Positions 43,438 to 52,623 are shown, counted from the first letter of the stretch. The stretch: DNA of 64,000 bases from JAMXLO01 sp963696645 (GCA_963696645.1 CAVOKY010000003.1:62001-126000); one strand, 5' to 3'. Numbers and translations: made by a program. The notes: generated by a model not told the origin, from the sequence alone.

Positions 43438-44361
43438 ATGCCACAATCGCAGGGAACCAGATTTACCGCCGACCCGCTGACCTTCGTCGTCAGACACCAG
43501 CTATGGGACGGCAACGTCGAGGACCACGTGGACCAGGGCGTATCCATCGACGTGGCGGCCGATGTCGACGGCAAGCATACCGCGCTGCTGCGCTTCAACT
43601 GCTTCGACATCGAGAGAAGCTATGTGTACGGCCCTGAGAATCCCGAACTGGCGACCCCCGGCCGCGTCGGCGGCGGCATGGGCGTGCACTGCCGTATGGA
43701 CCCGATCACCGATGGCAATCCCATCGGCTGGACCATCCGAACCCTGAGCCAGAAACTTCCGAAGATGCTGGACCGGGCCGGATACAAGGACGTCGCGCAG
43801 GCAACCAACGTTGCCGCGGTGCGTCGCGTCCTGCCCGACGTGGAGGCCGCGGCCAGAGACACGTTCGCGAGCATGCGGAACACGGTCAAACACAACCGCG
43901 GCACTGACATGTTCGAGGCCGGCAACATTCGGTTCGGCCTCGAGATGCGGCGGCAGCGGAATGGTGACGGTGGCCTCGCGCTCCACGTCCTTGGCGATGT
44001 GGGCGGATCGAAAGGCAAGGCATACGTGGAAGAAACCGAGCTTCTGGCGTTCGACTGTTTCTGGCAGAACGCGCATTACCATTATGGTCCGCGCAACAAG
44101 AACCACCGGATCAATTGGGACACGACGATCATTGACGATCCGCTGGAGTGGACCTTCGAGCAGATCGAGAACAGGAAGCTCGGCGCGATGATCGAGCGCG
44201 CCGGTTACCCGGGCATCGCCGCCGACCTTGACCTGGACAAGATCGCCTCGGTGCTTCCGGCGTTGAAGAAACGCGCCTTCGAGATGTACGAGGAAGGCGA
44301 GAAATTGACCGGTCACAAGGGGTTGCCGCTCGAGTTCACCCCGAACCTGGCCGCTGAATAG
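43438..44361 (+). CDS. Hypothetical protein with two copies of one domain (307 aa)
   Basis: The product is unknown to me by function. It contains an internal duplication of about 150 residues: LLRFNCFDIERSYVYGPENP in the first half matches LLAFDCFWQNAHYHYGPRNK in the second. IGWTIRTLSQKLPKMLDRAG matches LEWTFEQIENRKLGAMIERA, and each is followed by a similar helical segment ending in a VLP motif. No signal peptide or transmembrane helix is seen, so it is likely cytoplasmic. It is a single gene, followed by a hairpin terminator candidate. Start context: ACAGGAGCACCGAAACATG contains AGGAG, which supports this ATG. Confidence 0.8.
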   Translation: MPQSQGTRFTADPLTFVVRHQLWDGNVEDHVDQGVSIDVAADVDGKHTALLRFNCFDIERSYVYGPENPELATPGRVGGGMGVHCRMDPITDGNPIGWTIRTLSQKLPKMLDRAGYKDVAQATNVAAVRRVLPDVEAAARDTFASMRNTVKHNRGTDMFEAGNIRFGLEMRRQRNGDGGLALHVLGDVGGSKGKAYVEETELLAFDCFWQNAHYHYGPRNKNHRINWDTTIIDDPLEWTFEQIENRKLGAMIERAGYPGIAADLDLDKIASVLPALKKRAFEMYEEGEKLTGHKGLPLEFTPNLAAE

Positions 44362-44375
44362 CCTGTTGTGAAGAT

Positions 44376-44400
44376 GGTGGAGGGTCAGAAGCCCTCCACC
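44376..44400 (+). terminator. Hairpin terminator candidate
   Basis: A perfect 9-bp GC-rich stem (GGTGGAGGG at 44376-44384 and CCCTCCACC at 44392-44400) with a 7-nt loop lies 15 nt after the stop of the duplicated-domain gene. It is not followed by a T tract, so it may be a weak terminator or an mRNA-stabilising hairpin. Confidence 0.45.
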
Positions 44401-44659
44401 GCCTCACACCACGACGACCATATCAGGCACAGCGACGGTCACATCGTCGTCCGCCTGTGGAAGATCATCGAGAGGGTACGCCCAATCCTGGGTACCTTCT
44501 GGGCGCAGCCAGGATGTCGCACCGTTCGGGCATGACGCCGTCGTTCCTGGAATAGCCAGGCGTCTGAAAGCCGTGGCGCCCTCGGTCGACCGGTGGCAAG
44601 CACTGACATCCACCGTCTGAGAGTGCTGTCCTGAGGCGGCAACTCCGAAGGGGCAAAGC

Positions 44660-45661
44660 ATGAGCAGGATCGGCGTCGCCATTTCGGGCGGTCCCAACCC
44701 GGCGGACATCATCGAGCTCGTGGTTCTCGCAGAGAGCCTCGGCTATGAGTCCGCCTGGCTCGCCGAAGGTCATGGCGGCGATCAGTTCGCGATCCTGGCA
44801 GCTTGTGCTACGCGGACCTCGCGCATCCTTCTCGGCACCAGCATCAGCAGCGTCTTCGTCCGCACTGCGCCAACGATTGCCATGGCCGCCTCCACAATCG
44901 CCGAAATTTCCGGCGGCCGCTTTATTCTGGGCCTCGGGTCCAGTCACAAGGCACAGGTCGAACCCGAGCACGGGATGGTGTACAGCAAGCCGCTGACTCG
45001 CACCCGCGAGACCGTCGCGATCGTGCGTGAGTTGATCCGCGAAGGGCGCGCGAGCTTTCACGGCGAGACCATCCGCATCGAGAATTTTGATCTATGGTAC
45101 ATGCCGCGACACCGGGCTGTGCCGGTTTATCTCTCGGCGGTGTTCCAGAAAGGCATCGAGCTATGCGGCGAAGTCGCCGACGGCATCATCCTGACGCGCA
45201 GCACGTTGCGTACCGCCGCGCGGGTGCGGACACATCTGGCCGACGGTGCCCGCAACGCCGGACGCGACCCGAACCGGATCGAGGTCACGTCGCTGTTGCC
45301 GGCCTCCGTCGGCGATACGCGCGGTGCGGCGTTCGCCGTGCTGCGCCCGGGGACCGCGTTCTATTGCGGGTTTTTCCCACGCTACAACCGGATGATGGCT
45401 GAGCACGGCTTCGTGGCCGAAGCCGCAGCGATCGCCGAGGCCTGGGCGCGTGGTGACCGCGAATCAGCGGAGCGCGCAGTGAGTGATGCGATGATCGACG
45501 CGACGAGTGTGTCCGGCACCCCGGAACAATGCCGTGCCCGGATCGAGGCGTACCGACAATCGGGAATTGACGTGCTGATCATCAGTCCTTTCGCCCGTGG
45601 TCCGGACGCCAAGAGCCGTTTTGAAGCTGCGATCCGCGCGTGTGCGCCGGCCGCCCAATAG
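44660..45661 (+). CDS. LLM-class flavin-dependent oxidoreductase
   Basis: The 333-aa protein belongs to the bacterial luciferase-like fold. Typical strands are IGVAISGGPNPADIIELVVL at the start, LGTSISSVFVRTAPTIAMAA (about residues 58-77), RFILGLGSSHKAQVEPEHGM, and VPVYLSAVFQKGIELCGEVA. These enzymes use reduced FMN or F420 to oxidise small organic substrates. Substrate and cofactor cannot be decided from motifs alone. The gene stands alone, and its last 80 nt overlap the 3' end of the convergent alkB-like gene. Confidence 0.88.
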   Translation: MSRIGVAISGGPNPADIIELVVLAESLGYESAWLAEGHGGDQFAILAACATRTSRILLGTSISSVFVRTAPTIAMAASTIAEISGGRFILGLGSSHKAQVEPEHGMVYSKPLTRTRETVAIVRELIREGRASFHGETIRIENFDLWYMPRHRAVPVYLSAVFQKGIELCGEVADGIILTRSTLRTAARVRTHLADGARNAGRDPNRIEVTSLLPASVGDTRGAAFAVLRPGTAFYCGFFPRYNRMMAEHGFVAEAAAIAEAWARGDRESAERAVSDAMIDATSVSGTPEQCRARIEAYRQSGIDVLIISPFARGPDAKSRFEAAIRACAPAAQ

Positions 45662-46250
45662 GGGGAATATTGGATTCTCGCTGCGCCAGACTGCGAAAGG
45701 TTACCGACCAGCGTGTTACGGCCATCTCCGCGATGCTGTGCTCCCACTGGTGTCGTGCTTCGCCGCTCAGATGGTAAATCGATCGTGGCGGCAACTCGGC
45801 GGACGCCCGATCAAAGCCGCCGGACCTGCGTCGTCGGAATCGCATCGTCGCGGGCGCCCCGAGCGAGATGCCGACCACATGATCGAATACTGGGCGATCC
45901 CGATGCCAGCCAATCCCGGCGCCCGGATCATACCGGATCAACAAAGCCTGAGCGAGGTCATCCGGTTTGAGGCACGCGAACCGCGCCGCCTTCTCGCGCA
46001 CGGGGGCCAACCAATCAGGGATCGGTTCCGTTGGCGCGAAGCGCGCTGTCGCGAAATCGTAGTTCCAGCCAAACGAGGCGGTCAGGCGCTTGCCAAGCCA
46101 TCCGTGGAAGCGGAAGGGTGACAGTTGCACTGCGTCGATGGACGCGATCAGAGCCTGTTCCTCGTTCGGCGTGACGATGCCATCCGCCTGCGTCAGGCCC
46201 GCGAGACGAGGGCCTGCAAACAAATCAGATTGTGCAGCGGACACGATCAT
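45582..46250 (-). CDS. alkB: AlkB-like alpha-ketoglutarate-dependent dioxygenase
   Basis: The 222-aa protein has the Fe(II) ligands HxD in IGWHRDRPVFDHVVG (about residues 117-131) and His in HQWEHSI (about 166), and the 2-oxoglutarate-binding Arg block TRWSVTFRSL. Such enzymes remove alkyl groups from DNA or RNA bases. The last 35 residues lie antisense to the end of the flavin oxidoreductase gene and are not conserved. It is transcribed divergently from dinB; an SOS box lies between them, nearer to dinB. The symbol is by family; it could be an AlkB paralogue. Confidence 0.85.
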   Translation of the reverse strand: MIVSAAQSDLFAGPRLAGLTQADGIVTPNEEQALIASIDAVQLSPFRFHGWLGKRLTASFGWNYDFATARFAPTEPIPDWLAPVREKAARFACLKPDDLAQALLIRYDPGAGIGWHRDRPVFDHVVGISLGAPATMRFRRRRSGGFDRASAELPPRSIYHLSGEARHQWEHSIAEMAVTRWSVTFRSLAQRESNIPPIGRPAHTRGSQLQNGSWRPDHGRKD

Positions 46251-46324
46251 CCCTCTTCAAAATACCCGATGGGAGCCCGACGCGTCCTATGAAGGCGCCG
46301 CGCCTGCCGATCGGATTCCCCATA

Positions 46325-46339
46325 GTTCACTTTCTGTTC
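46325..46339. promoter_or_regulatory. SOS box (LexA site, alphaproteobacterial type)
   Basis: GTTC-ACTTTCT-GTTC is an exact match to the direct-repeat LexA site GTTC-N7-GTTC of alphaproteobacteria. It lies 21 nt upstream of the dinB start and 74 nt upstream of the divergent alkB-like gene. It therefore probably controls dinB and the following DUF763 gene, and possibly alkB. Confidence 0.85.
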
Positions 46340-46360
46340 GCGGCCTGATATGGTCACGCC

Positions 46361-47485
46361 ATGCCGCCGCGCAAGATCATCCATGTCGACATGGACGCGT
46401 TCTATGCGTCGGTCGAACAGCGCGATAACCCGGTGCTTCGCGGCCGCCCGGTCGCGGTCGGCCACGGCGCCAAGCGAGGCGTGGTGGCGGCAGCAAGCTA
46501 CGAGGCCCGTGCGTTCGGCGTGCGTTCGGCCATGCCTTCGACCACGGCCATGCGGCAATGTGCGGAACTGATCTTCGTACCGCCGCGCTTCGAGATCTAC
46601 CGCGCCGTCTCGCGCGAGATCCACGCCATCTTCGCCCATTACACTGCGCTGATCGAACCGCTCTCGCTTGATGAAGCCTATCTCGACGTGACTGAGGACT
46701 TGCGGGGACTACAGACCGCGTCGGCCACGGCACGACAGATTCGCGCACGCATTTTCGCGGAGACAGGTCTGACCGCATCAGCCGGCATCTCCTACAACAA
46801 GTTCCTCGCCAAGCTGGCGTCCAGCCAGCGCAAACCGAACGGGCAGTTTGTCATCACCCCCGAAATGGGGCCGGACTTCATCGCGTCTCTGCCGGTTGCC
46901 AGGTTCCATGGCGTCGGGCCTGCCACCGCGGCAAAGATGGAGCAACTCGGCATTCGAACGGGTGCTGACCTGAGAGCGAAGTCTCTGGCCTTTCTGCAGC
47001 AGCATTTTGGTAAATCGGCCGGCTGGTATCTCGGCATTGCGAACGGTGAAGACGATCGGCCGGTCGTCGCCGATCGCCAGCGGAAATCGTCCGGCTCCGA
47101 AACCACGTTTGAGCGCGACCTGACCACACCGGATGAAATCGAAGCCGGGGTCGAGGCCATGGCTGCCGATGTGTGGGCCTGGTGTGAGAAGGCGAGAGCA
47201 TTCGGCCGGACTGTGACTGTGAAGGTGAAGTTCGCCGACTTCCACCAGGTCACACGAAGCCGCAGCTTCTCGGCCTTGATCACGCGACATGATCTTCTGC
47301 GGCAGGCAAGCGTCGAACTTGTGCGCACATTGCTGCCGACGGCGAAGGGCGTTCGGTTGCTTGGCGTCACGGTGTCGAACTTCGAGCAGGTGCCGATCAG
47401 TGTGGCCGATGAACTGCCGCTATTTGACGCCACCAAGGCGATCATACCGCAACCCGATTTGATCGCACGGACCGGAGTACGCTGA
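46361..47485 (+). CDS. dinB: DNA polymerase IV (Y family)
   Basis: The 374-aa translesion polymerase has catalytic acidic residues in IIHVDMDAFYASVEQRDNP (about residues 6-24) and PLSLDEAYLDVTED (about 98-111). A helix-hairpin-helix follows (FHGVGPATAAKMEQLGIRTG), then the little-finger domain. It copies past damaged bases. The C-terminus has no clear beta-clamp motif, though QVPISVADELPLFD resembles a relaxed QxxxLF type. An exact SOS box sits just upstream. Its TGA overlaps the ATG of the next gene, so the DUF763 protein is translationally coupled. Confidence 0.95.
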   Translation: MPPRKIIHVDMDAFYASVEQRDNPVLRGRPVAVGHGAKRGVVAAASYEARAFGVRSAMPSTTAMRQCAELIFVPPRFEIYRAVSREIHAIFAHYTALIEPLSLDEAYLDVTEDLRGLQTASATARQIRARIFAETGLTASAGISYNKFLAKLASSQRKPNGQFVITPEMGPDFIASLPVARFHGVGPATAAKMEQLGIRTGADLRAKSLAFLQQHFGKSAGWYLGIANGEDDRPVVADRQRKSSGSETTFERDLTTPDEIEAGVEAMAADVWAWCEKARAFGRTVTVKVKFADFHQVTRSRSFSALITRHDLLRQASVELVRTLLPTAKGVRLLGVTVSNFEQVPISVADELPLFDATKAIIPQPDLIARTGVR

Positions 47486-48747
47486 TGGTGCGTCGCGCGG
47501 GCATTGCCGACTTGCCGCTACACGGCGGCCGCGTGCCGAAATGGCTAGGCGATCGCATGACACGGCTGGGTGCGGTGATCACCGAGGCGATCGTGCTCGA
47601 GTACGGCCGCGACGAGCTGCTGCGTCGGTTGGCGCATCCCTTCTGGTTCCAGTCGTTCGGCGCCGTGATGGGGATGGACTGGCATTCCTCCGGCATCACC
47701 ACCAGCGTCATCGGTGCGCTGAAGCGTGGCCTGACGCCGTTGTCCGCGGAACTCGGGATCCACGTCTGCGGCGGGCGGGGCAATCATTCGCGCCAGACGC
47801 CACATGAGCTTGTCGCGATCGGTGACCGCGTCGGTTTCGACGGCGCGGCACTCGCCAAGGCGAGCCGGCTCGTCGCCAAGGTCGACAGCGCAGCGGTCCA
47901 GGATGGGTTTGACCTTTACCTCCATGGCTTCATCGTCACCGATGATGGACACTGGGTCGTGGTCCAGCAGGGCATGAACGGCGATCGCCGCCAGGCCCGG
48001 CGCTATCACTGGCTCTCCGAAGGTCTGCGGAGCTTCGTCGAAGAACCGCACGCTGCGATAGACGGAGTCGAACAAGGTGTGATCGTCAATCTGACCGATC
48101 GGCGGGCGGAAGCCTCACGGCGGCGCCAACTCGACATTCTCGGCGATATCGGACCGGACGGGATAGTGCGGCAGATCGCGAAACTGGAGAACAGCCGCAT
48201 CGAAGATCTGAGCCCGCGAAGCCAGCCCATGCTGCCGCATCTCGTCATGCCCGCGCATCACGATGTCAGGTCGGAGGACATCGTTACCCGACGTCTGCAC
48301 GGCAACCTGGCGGCTGCCGCCGAATGTGGTCCGCAGGATTTTTCCGAGCTTCTGCTGGTGCCTGGCGTCGGTGCGCGGACGGTCCGCGCCTTGGCCCAGG
48401 TCGCCGAGATCGTGCATGGCGCGCCATACCACTTCAGCGACCCGGCGCGTTTTTCTGTGGCTCATGGCGGGAAGGACCGGCACCCCTTTCCAGTACCACT
48501 CAAAGTCTACGATCGTACCATCAATGTGTTGAAGGCTGCAGTGCGGAAGGCAAAGCTCGGTAACGTTGAGGAGCTGGCGGCGATCAGGCGGTTGGACGAA
48601 CAGGCGCGTCTGCTGGAGCGGCAGGCAAGCGGACCTTCCGTCGAAGTGCTGTTGGCCGACGAACGCGCGCGCTCCCACCAATATGGCGGCCGAAGCGTAT
48701 TCGGTGAAGAAGCGCCGCCACGGGGCACTGCGCCTCTTGTCGGGTAA
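47485..48747 (+). CDS. DUF763 domain protein, SOS-linked
   Basis: The 420-aa protein matches DUF763: RRAGIADLPLHGGRVPKWLG at the start, EYGRDELLRRLAHPFWFQSF (about residues 39-58), MDWHSSGITTSVIGALKRGL (about 63-82), and a block with GIHVCGGRGNHSRQTPHEL. A helix-hairpin-helix-like motif, LLVPGVGARTVRALAQV (about 290-306), suggests DNA contact. The ATG overlaps the dinB stop, so it belongs to the same SOS-controlled transcript. DUF763 function is unknown; this context points to DNA repair or nucleic-acid processing. The last 60 residues are variable. Confidence 0.9.
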   Translation: MVRRAGIADLPLHGGRVPKWLGDRMTRLGAVITEAIVLEYGRDELLRRLAHPFWFQSFGAVMGMDWHSSGITTSVIGALKRGLTPLSAELGIHVCGGRGNHSRQTPHELVAIGDRVGFDGAALAKASRLVAKVDSAAVQDGFDLYLHGFIVTDDGHWVVVQQGMNGDRRQARRYHWLSEGLRSFVEEPHAAIDGVEQGVIVNLTDRRAEASRRRQLDILGDIGPDGIVRQIAKLENSRIEDLSPRSQPMLPHLVMPAHHDVRSEDIVTRRLHGNLAAAAECGPQDFSELLLVPGVGARTVRALAQVAEIVHGAPYHFSDPARFSVAHGGKDRHPFPVPLKVYDRTINVLKAAVRKAKLGNVEELAAIRRLDEQARLLERQASGPSVEVLLADERARSHQYGGRSVFGEEAPPRGTAPLVG

Positions 48748-48753
48748 CGCCGA

Positions 48754-49527
48754 TCAGGGCGGTAGCACAATTCCCGACAGGCGATGGCACGCCTCCAGCA
48801 ACTGATCCTGCAACTCCACACGTTGCGTGGACGGGTTCGGCTTGCGAGTCTGCATGTGGTAGAAATATTGTGCACTGACCATTGCAGCCGGATCGTCGCT
48901 GACTGCCAGCCAAACCTGCGTTCGGTGTGCGGCGTCCAGATCATCCGGGGCGCCAGCGCCGCCCATCCTGGTGGCAACCCATCCCGGCTCGAGTGCATTG
49001 GAGAATACGTCGGCCCAACGACGAGCCACACCGAAGGCAATCAGCACGTCATGCAGCTTGGTTTCGGCATAGGCGTCCGCTCCCCGCCACGGCCGCTTGA
49101 CCCAGGTTAGATCATCGAGGTTCGGGCTGGCGCTCCGATGCATGCCGGAACTCAAATAGACCAGCCGCTTTGGCTTTTGGATCAACGCCGTCAACACGTA
49201 CGGGGCAAGCGTGTTGGTTGCAAACAGGCGGGGGAGGCCATCCTCTGTCTCAACACGGCGCGATTCGCGGTAGCCAATGCCGGCATTGTGGATCACGGCG
49301 TCGAACCGGCCGAGGGCGTTGACCTGATCGGCGACGCTGCGCATGTCCCGGATGCTCGACAGATCGCCGACAACCACGGCATCGGCGCCTGGGACCGACG
49401 CAAGTGCGGCCTCGGCACGCGCCCGATTGCGCCCATGCACCACGACCCGGTGGCCTAGATCGATCAGCAACTGCGCGGCCATCAACCCCAGTCCGGTCGA
49501 GGAACCGGTGATGAACACGCGCGACAT
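48754..49527 (-). CDS. Short-chain dehydrogenase/reductase
   Basis: The 257-aa SDR has the cofactor motif TGSSTGLG (about residues 6-13), HNAGIG (about 79), catalytic Ser in VYLSSGMH, and the Tyr-Lys pair in YAETKLHD. Arg in VVVHGRNRARAEA after strand 2 suggests NADP preference. I chose MSRVFITGS at 49527 because AGAGGA precedes it; the frame is open 14 codons upstream. It converges with the DUF763 gene, 6 nt away. The substrate is unknown. Confidence 0.88.
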   Translation of the reverse strand: MSRVFITGSSTGLGLMAAQLLIDLGHRVVVHGRNRARAEAALASVPGADAVVVGDLSSIRDMRSVADQVNALGRFDAVIHNAGIGYRESRRVETEDGLPRLFATNTLAPYVLTALIQKPKRLVYLSSGMHRSASPNLDDLTWVKRPWRGADAYAETKLHDVLIAFGVARRWADVFSNALEPGWVATRMGGAGAPDDLDAAHRTQVWLAVSDDPAAMVSAQYFYHMQTRKPNPSTQRVELQDQLLEACHRLSGIVLPP

Positions 49528-49852
49528 TGCATCCTCTCTGTCATGTAACTGTCGCAAGCACGACAGCATGTACGCACCGGCACTCTGCCAGCGCAGCTTC
49601 AGAAGTTCGGGCCATTCCCCGGGCGGGTCAACCGTCGCCGATGTGGATAGCAGGCTCGCCGTTCAGCGCCAATTCCGGTGGCTTATGTTCGCGCCTCGCT
49701 CGTCAGGATTGTTGCCGGATCAGGTCGATGCCAAGTTTGAACCACGGTTCGCCGATCGGTCACTACTATCTACGAGGGGTTCGCGGCAGTATACAGATCG
49801 CGACTGGCCACAGCGCCACGGCGGATCAGTCACCATGGACGGGAGGAAAACG

Positions 49853-50605
49853 ATGATCGACCTGTATTTCTGGCCGACCGGCAACGGCAAGAAAGTCGTC
49901 ATTCTGCTTGAGGAACTGGGGATGCCTTACACGATCAAGCCGATCAATATCGGCCGGGGCGACCAGCTCACTCCGGAGTTCCTGAAGATTTCTCCGAACG
50001 GCCGCATGCCCGCAATCGTCGACGACGAGCCGATGGGGGGTGGCGAGCCGATCTCGATTTTCGAGTCCGGCGCGATCATGACATATCTGGCGGAGAAGGC
50101 AGGCCGGTTCTGCCCGACGGACCCGCGCGGAAAGTACGAGGTCGCACAATGGGTCAGTTGGCAGTTGGCCAATCAGGGACCTAAGCTGGGCGAGCAAGGC
50201 CATTTCCGGCGTGCGCTCGAGAGCGGCAGCAATGGCGACCTGACCTATGCCCTTCGCCGCTTCGACAACGAGGCGCATCGCATCTTCGGCGTGCTGAACC
50301 TCGGCTTGTTCAACAAGCGCTATCTCGCTGCGGGCGAATATACGATCGCCGATATGATCTGCTATCCCTGGGCTTCGAGCTGGGCGAGCAGGAAGATCGA
50401 CATCGACGAATTCCCGAACGTGAAGCGCTGGCTGGAAGAAATCGGCGAGCGGCCGGCGGTGAAGAAAGCGATGGCAATGGGACCGGAGTTTCGCGAGGAT
50501 CCGGCTTCAATCAGCGCCGCGGAGCAGGCTCGTCGCAGAACACTGGTGGCGGACCAGCGGGCACAGCCGATTCCAAAGGAATGGCTGCAGGCTGCACAAG
50601 CTTAG
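49853..50605 (+). CDS. Glutathione S-transferase family protein (YghU/YfcG-like)
   Basis: The 250-aa protein has a thioredoxin-fold N-terminal domain: MIDLYFWPTGNGKKVVILLE, with Thr-Gly-Asn at the active site; ISPNGRMPAIVDDEP with the cis-Pro; then the glutathione-contacting ESGAIMTYLAEKAGRF. An all-helical domain follows and contains YTIADMICYPWASSW. This layout is that of the Nu-class/YfcG-type disulfide reductases. The ATG at 49853 follows GGGAGGAAAACG. The C-terminal 35 residues form a charged tail. It stands between the SDR and a sulfatase. Confidence 0.88.
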   Translation: MIDLYFWPTGNGKKVVILLEELGMPYTIKPINIGRGDQLTPEFLKISPNGRMPAIVDDEPMGGGEPISIFESGAIMTYLAEKAGRFCPTDPRGKYEVAQWVSWQLANQGPKLGEQGHFRRALESGSNGDLTYALRRFDNEAHRIFGVLNLGLFNKRYLAAGEYTIADMICYPWASSWASRKIDIDEFPNVKRWLEEIGERPAVKKAMAMGPEFREDPASISAAEQARRRTLVADQRAQPIPKEWLQAAQA

Positions 50606-50821
50606 GGCGGTTGGCATCGAGCAACGGCGGGGGTCTGGCGAGCGGCCGCACCTGATGACCGTCCCGGTCACGGGTGGCCGCAGGTTCGTGGTCCACGACG
50701 ACGAGGCGCAGGGCGCGCTCATCGGGCCTCGCGCAATTCCGGGCTTTGCCGGAACTGGATAGCACGCGCGCCTCGATTGCGTACAGAAGCGCTGGCCGCG
50801 GGTACCGCCGACGATGCCTGC
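50606..50821. other. Degraded intergenic region before the sulfatase
   Basis: No intact gene is visible. The stretch may contain eroded upstream parts of the formylglycine-generating enzyme gene whose 3' end is at 50822-50975, but I cannot follow its reading frame: a stop interrupts it at 50760-50762. Confidence 0.4.
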
Positions 50822-50975
50822 GATCGGATCGCGCGGTGCATCGACCAAACACTTCGCATTGACGAGGACGATCTTGACCGAAACCCAACCGCAAATGATC
50901 GATAGCGCGATGAGCCATATCGGCTTTCGCTGCATCGTGCGCGCCACCCAAGCAACGGAGACCAGCACACCATGA
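50822..50975 (+). pseudogene. 3' remnant of a formylglycine-generating enzyme (SUMF1) gene
   Basis: In the frame ending at TGA 50973-50975 the sequence reads ALTRTILTETQPQMIDSAMS, then HIGFRCIVRATQ. SxxGFRC near the C-terminus is a hallmark of the SUMF1/FGE family, which converts an active-site Cys of sulfatases into formylglycine. Only about 50 codons remain, with no start. The stop overlaps the ATG of the sulfatase, as expected of an ancestral FGE-sulfatase operon. The identification rests on a short match. Confidence 0.55.
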
Positions 50976-52523
50976 GCGACAGCAAGGCGAAGCCGAAACA
51001 GCCGAACATCGTCGTCATCTGGGGCGACGATATCGGCATCATGAATTTTTCGTGCTACTCGCGAGGGCTGATGGGCTATCATACGCCCAACATCGACCGC
51101 ATCGCCAACGAGGGCATGCTGTTCACCGATTGCTACGGCGAACAGAGCTGCACTGCGGGCCGTTCTTCCTTCATCACCGGGCAGAGCGTGTTCCGTACTG
51201 GACTGTCGAAGGTCGGGCTGCCGGGCGCTGCCATCGGGCTGCGCGCCGAGGACCCGACAATCGCGACATTGCTCAAGCCGCTGGGCTATGCGACCGGTCA
51301 GTTCGGCAAGAACCATCTGGGCGACCGCAACGAATTCATGCCAACGGTGCATGGCTTCGACGAGTTCTACGGCAATCTTTATCACCTGAATGCCGAGGAA
51401 GAGCCGGAGCTGCCGGATTATCCGAAGGAGTCGGAATTCCCGAATTTCAGGAAGCGCTTCGGCCCGCGAGGTGTGATGGACTGCAAGGCGAGCACTGTCG
51501 ACGATCCGACCGTCGATCCGCAGTACGGACGCATCGGCAAGCAGGTCATCAAGGATACCGGCCCGCTGACCAAGAAGCGCATGGAAACGATCGACGACGA
51601 TATCGCGGCGCGCTCGACGGACTTCATGCACCGCATGCATGCTGCCGGCAAGCCGTTCTGCTTGTGGGTGAACTTCACCCATATGCACCTGCGTACCCAT
51701 TCCAAGCCGGACAGCGTTGGCCAGGCAGGGCGTTGGCAGAGTCTTTACCATGACGTGATGATCGACCACGACCGCAACGTCGGTACCGTGCTCGCGAAGC
51801 TGGATGAGTTGGGATTGGCAGACGATACGATCGTGCTTTACGGCACAGACAACGGCCCACACGCAAATAGCTGGCCGGATGGCGCGACAACACCATTCCG
51901 CAGCGAAAAGAACACCAACTGGGAAGGCGCTTTCCGCGTACCCTGCCTGGCGCGTTGGCCGGGCAAGATCAAGCCAGGCAGTGTGTCGAACGAAATCATC
52001 AGCCATCATGACTGGTTGCCTACGTTTCTGGCGGCGGCCGGCATGCCCGATGTCATGGACCGGCTGAAGGCCGGCTATACGATCGACGATTGGACCTACA
52101 AAGTTCATATCGACGGCTTCAACTTCCTGCCTTACCTGACCGGGCAGGAGAGCCGCGGCCCCCGCCCGTGTTTCTTCTACTTTTCCGATGACGGTGACAT
52201 GCTGGCGCTGCGCTACGACAACTGGAAGCAGGTGTTCGTAGAGCAGCGTTGCGAAGGCACTCTTCGGCTTTGGGCTGAACCATTCACTCACCTGCGAGTA
52301 CCCGAAGCTCTTCAATCTACGAACCGATCCGTTCGAGCACGCCGACGTCACCTCGAACACCTACTACGACTGGCTGATAGACCACGTCTTCCTCGCGATT
52401 CCGTCGCAGGCTCTCGTCGGGGAGTTCCTGGCGACATTCAAGGATTACCCGCCGCGGCAGAAGGCGGCGAGCTTCACCATTGATCAGGTGATGGAGAAGC
52501 TGACGGCACCCCGAGGAGATTGA
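50972..52523 (+). pseudogene. Arylsulfatase, frameshifted near the C-terminus
   Basis: The type I sulfatase starts MSDSKAKPKQPNIVVIWGDD with the metal-binding Asp pair (about residue 19). It carries the formylglycine motif CTAGRSS (about residue 61, Cys type) and YGTDNGPHANSWPDGATTPF with the second Asp-Asn metal site. Near 52304 one extra base after the codon for Pro shifts the frame. The family C-terminus continues in the next frame with KLFNLRTDPFEHADVTSNTY and stops at 52521-52523 (about 516 aa reconstructed). As written the frame ends at 52483 with an unrelated tail. No signal peptide is seen. The modifying enzyme gene upstream is only a remnant. Confidence 0.85.
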
Positions 52524-52623
52524 CGATTCTTCGCCCGCCCTCGGTCAGTTGCATGCCGGCCGAGGGCGGTGGATGCCTGCGAGGGCGAGGCGACGGTAGC
52601 AGGGATGATAAGACGTCCGTGTC

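Noticed and set aside
44404..44712. Minus-strand open frame ending in a Val-rich tail
   Set aside because: It overlaps the start of the LLM-type gene, has no ribosome site, and I recognise no domain. It might be a gene fragment but cannot be supported.
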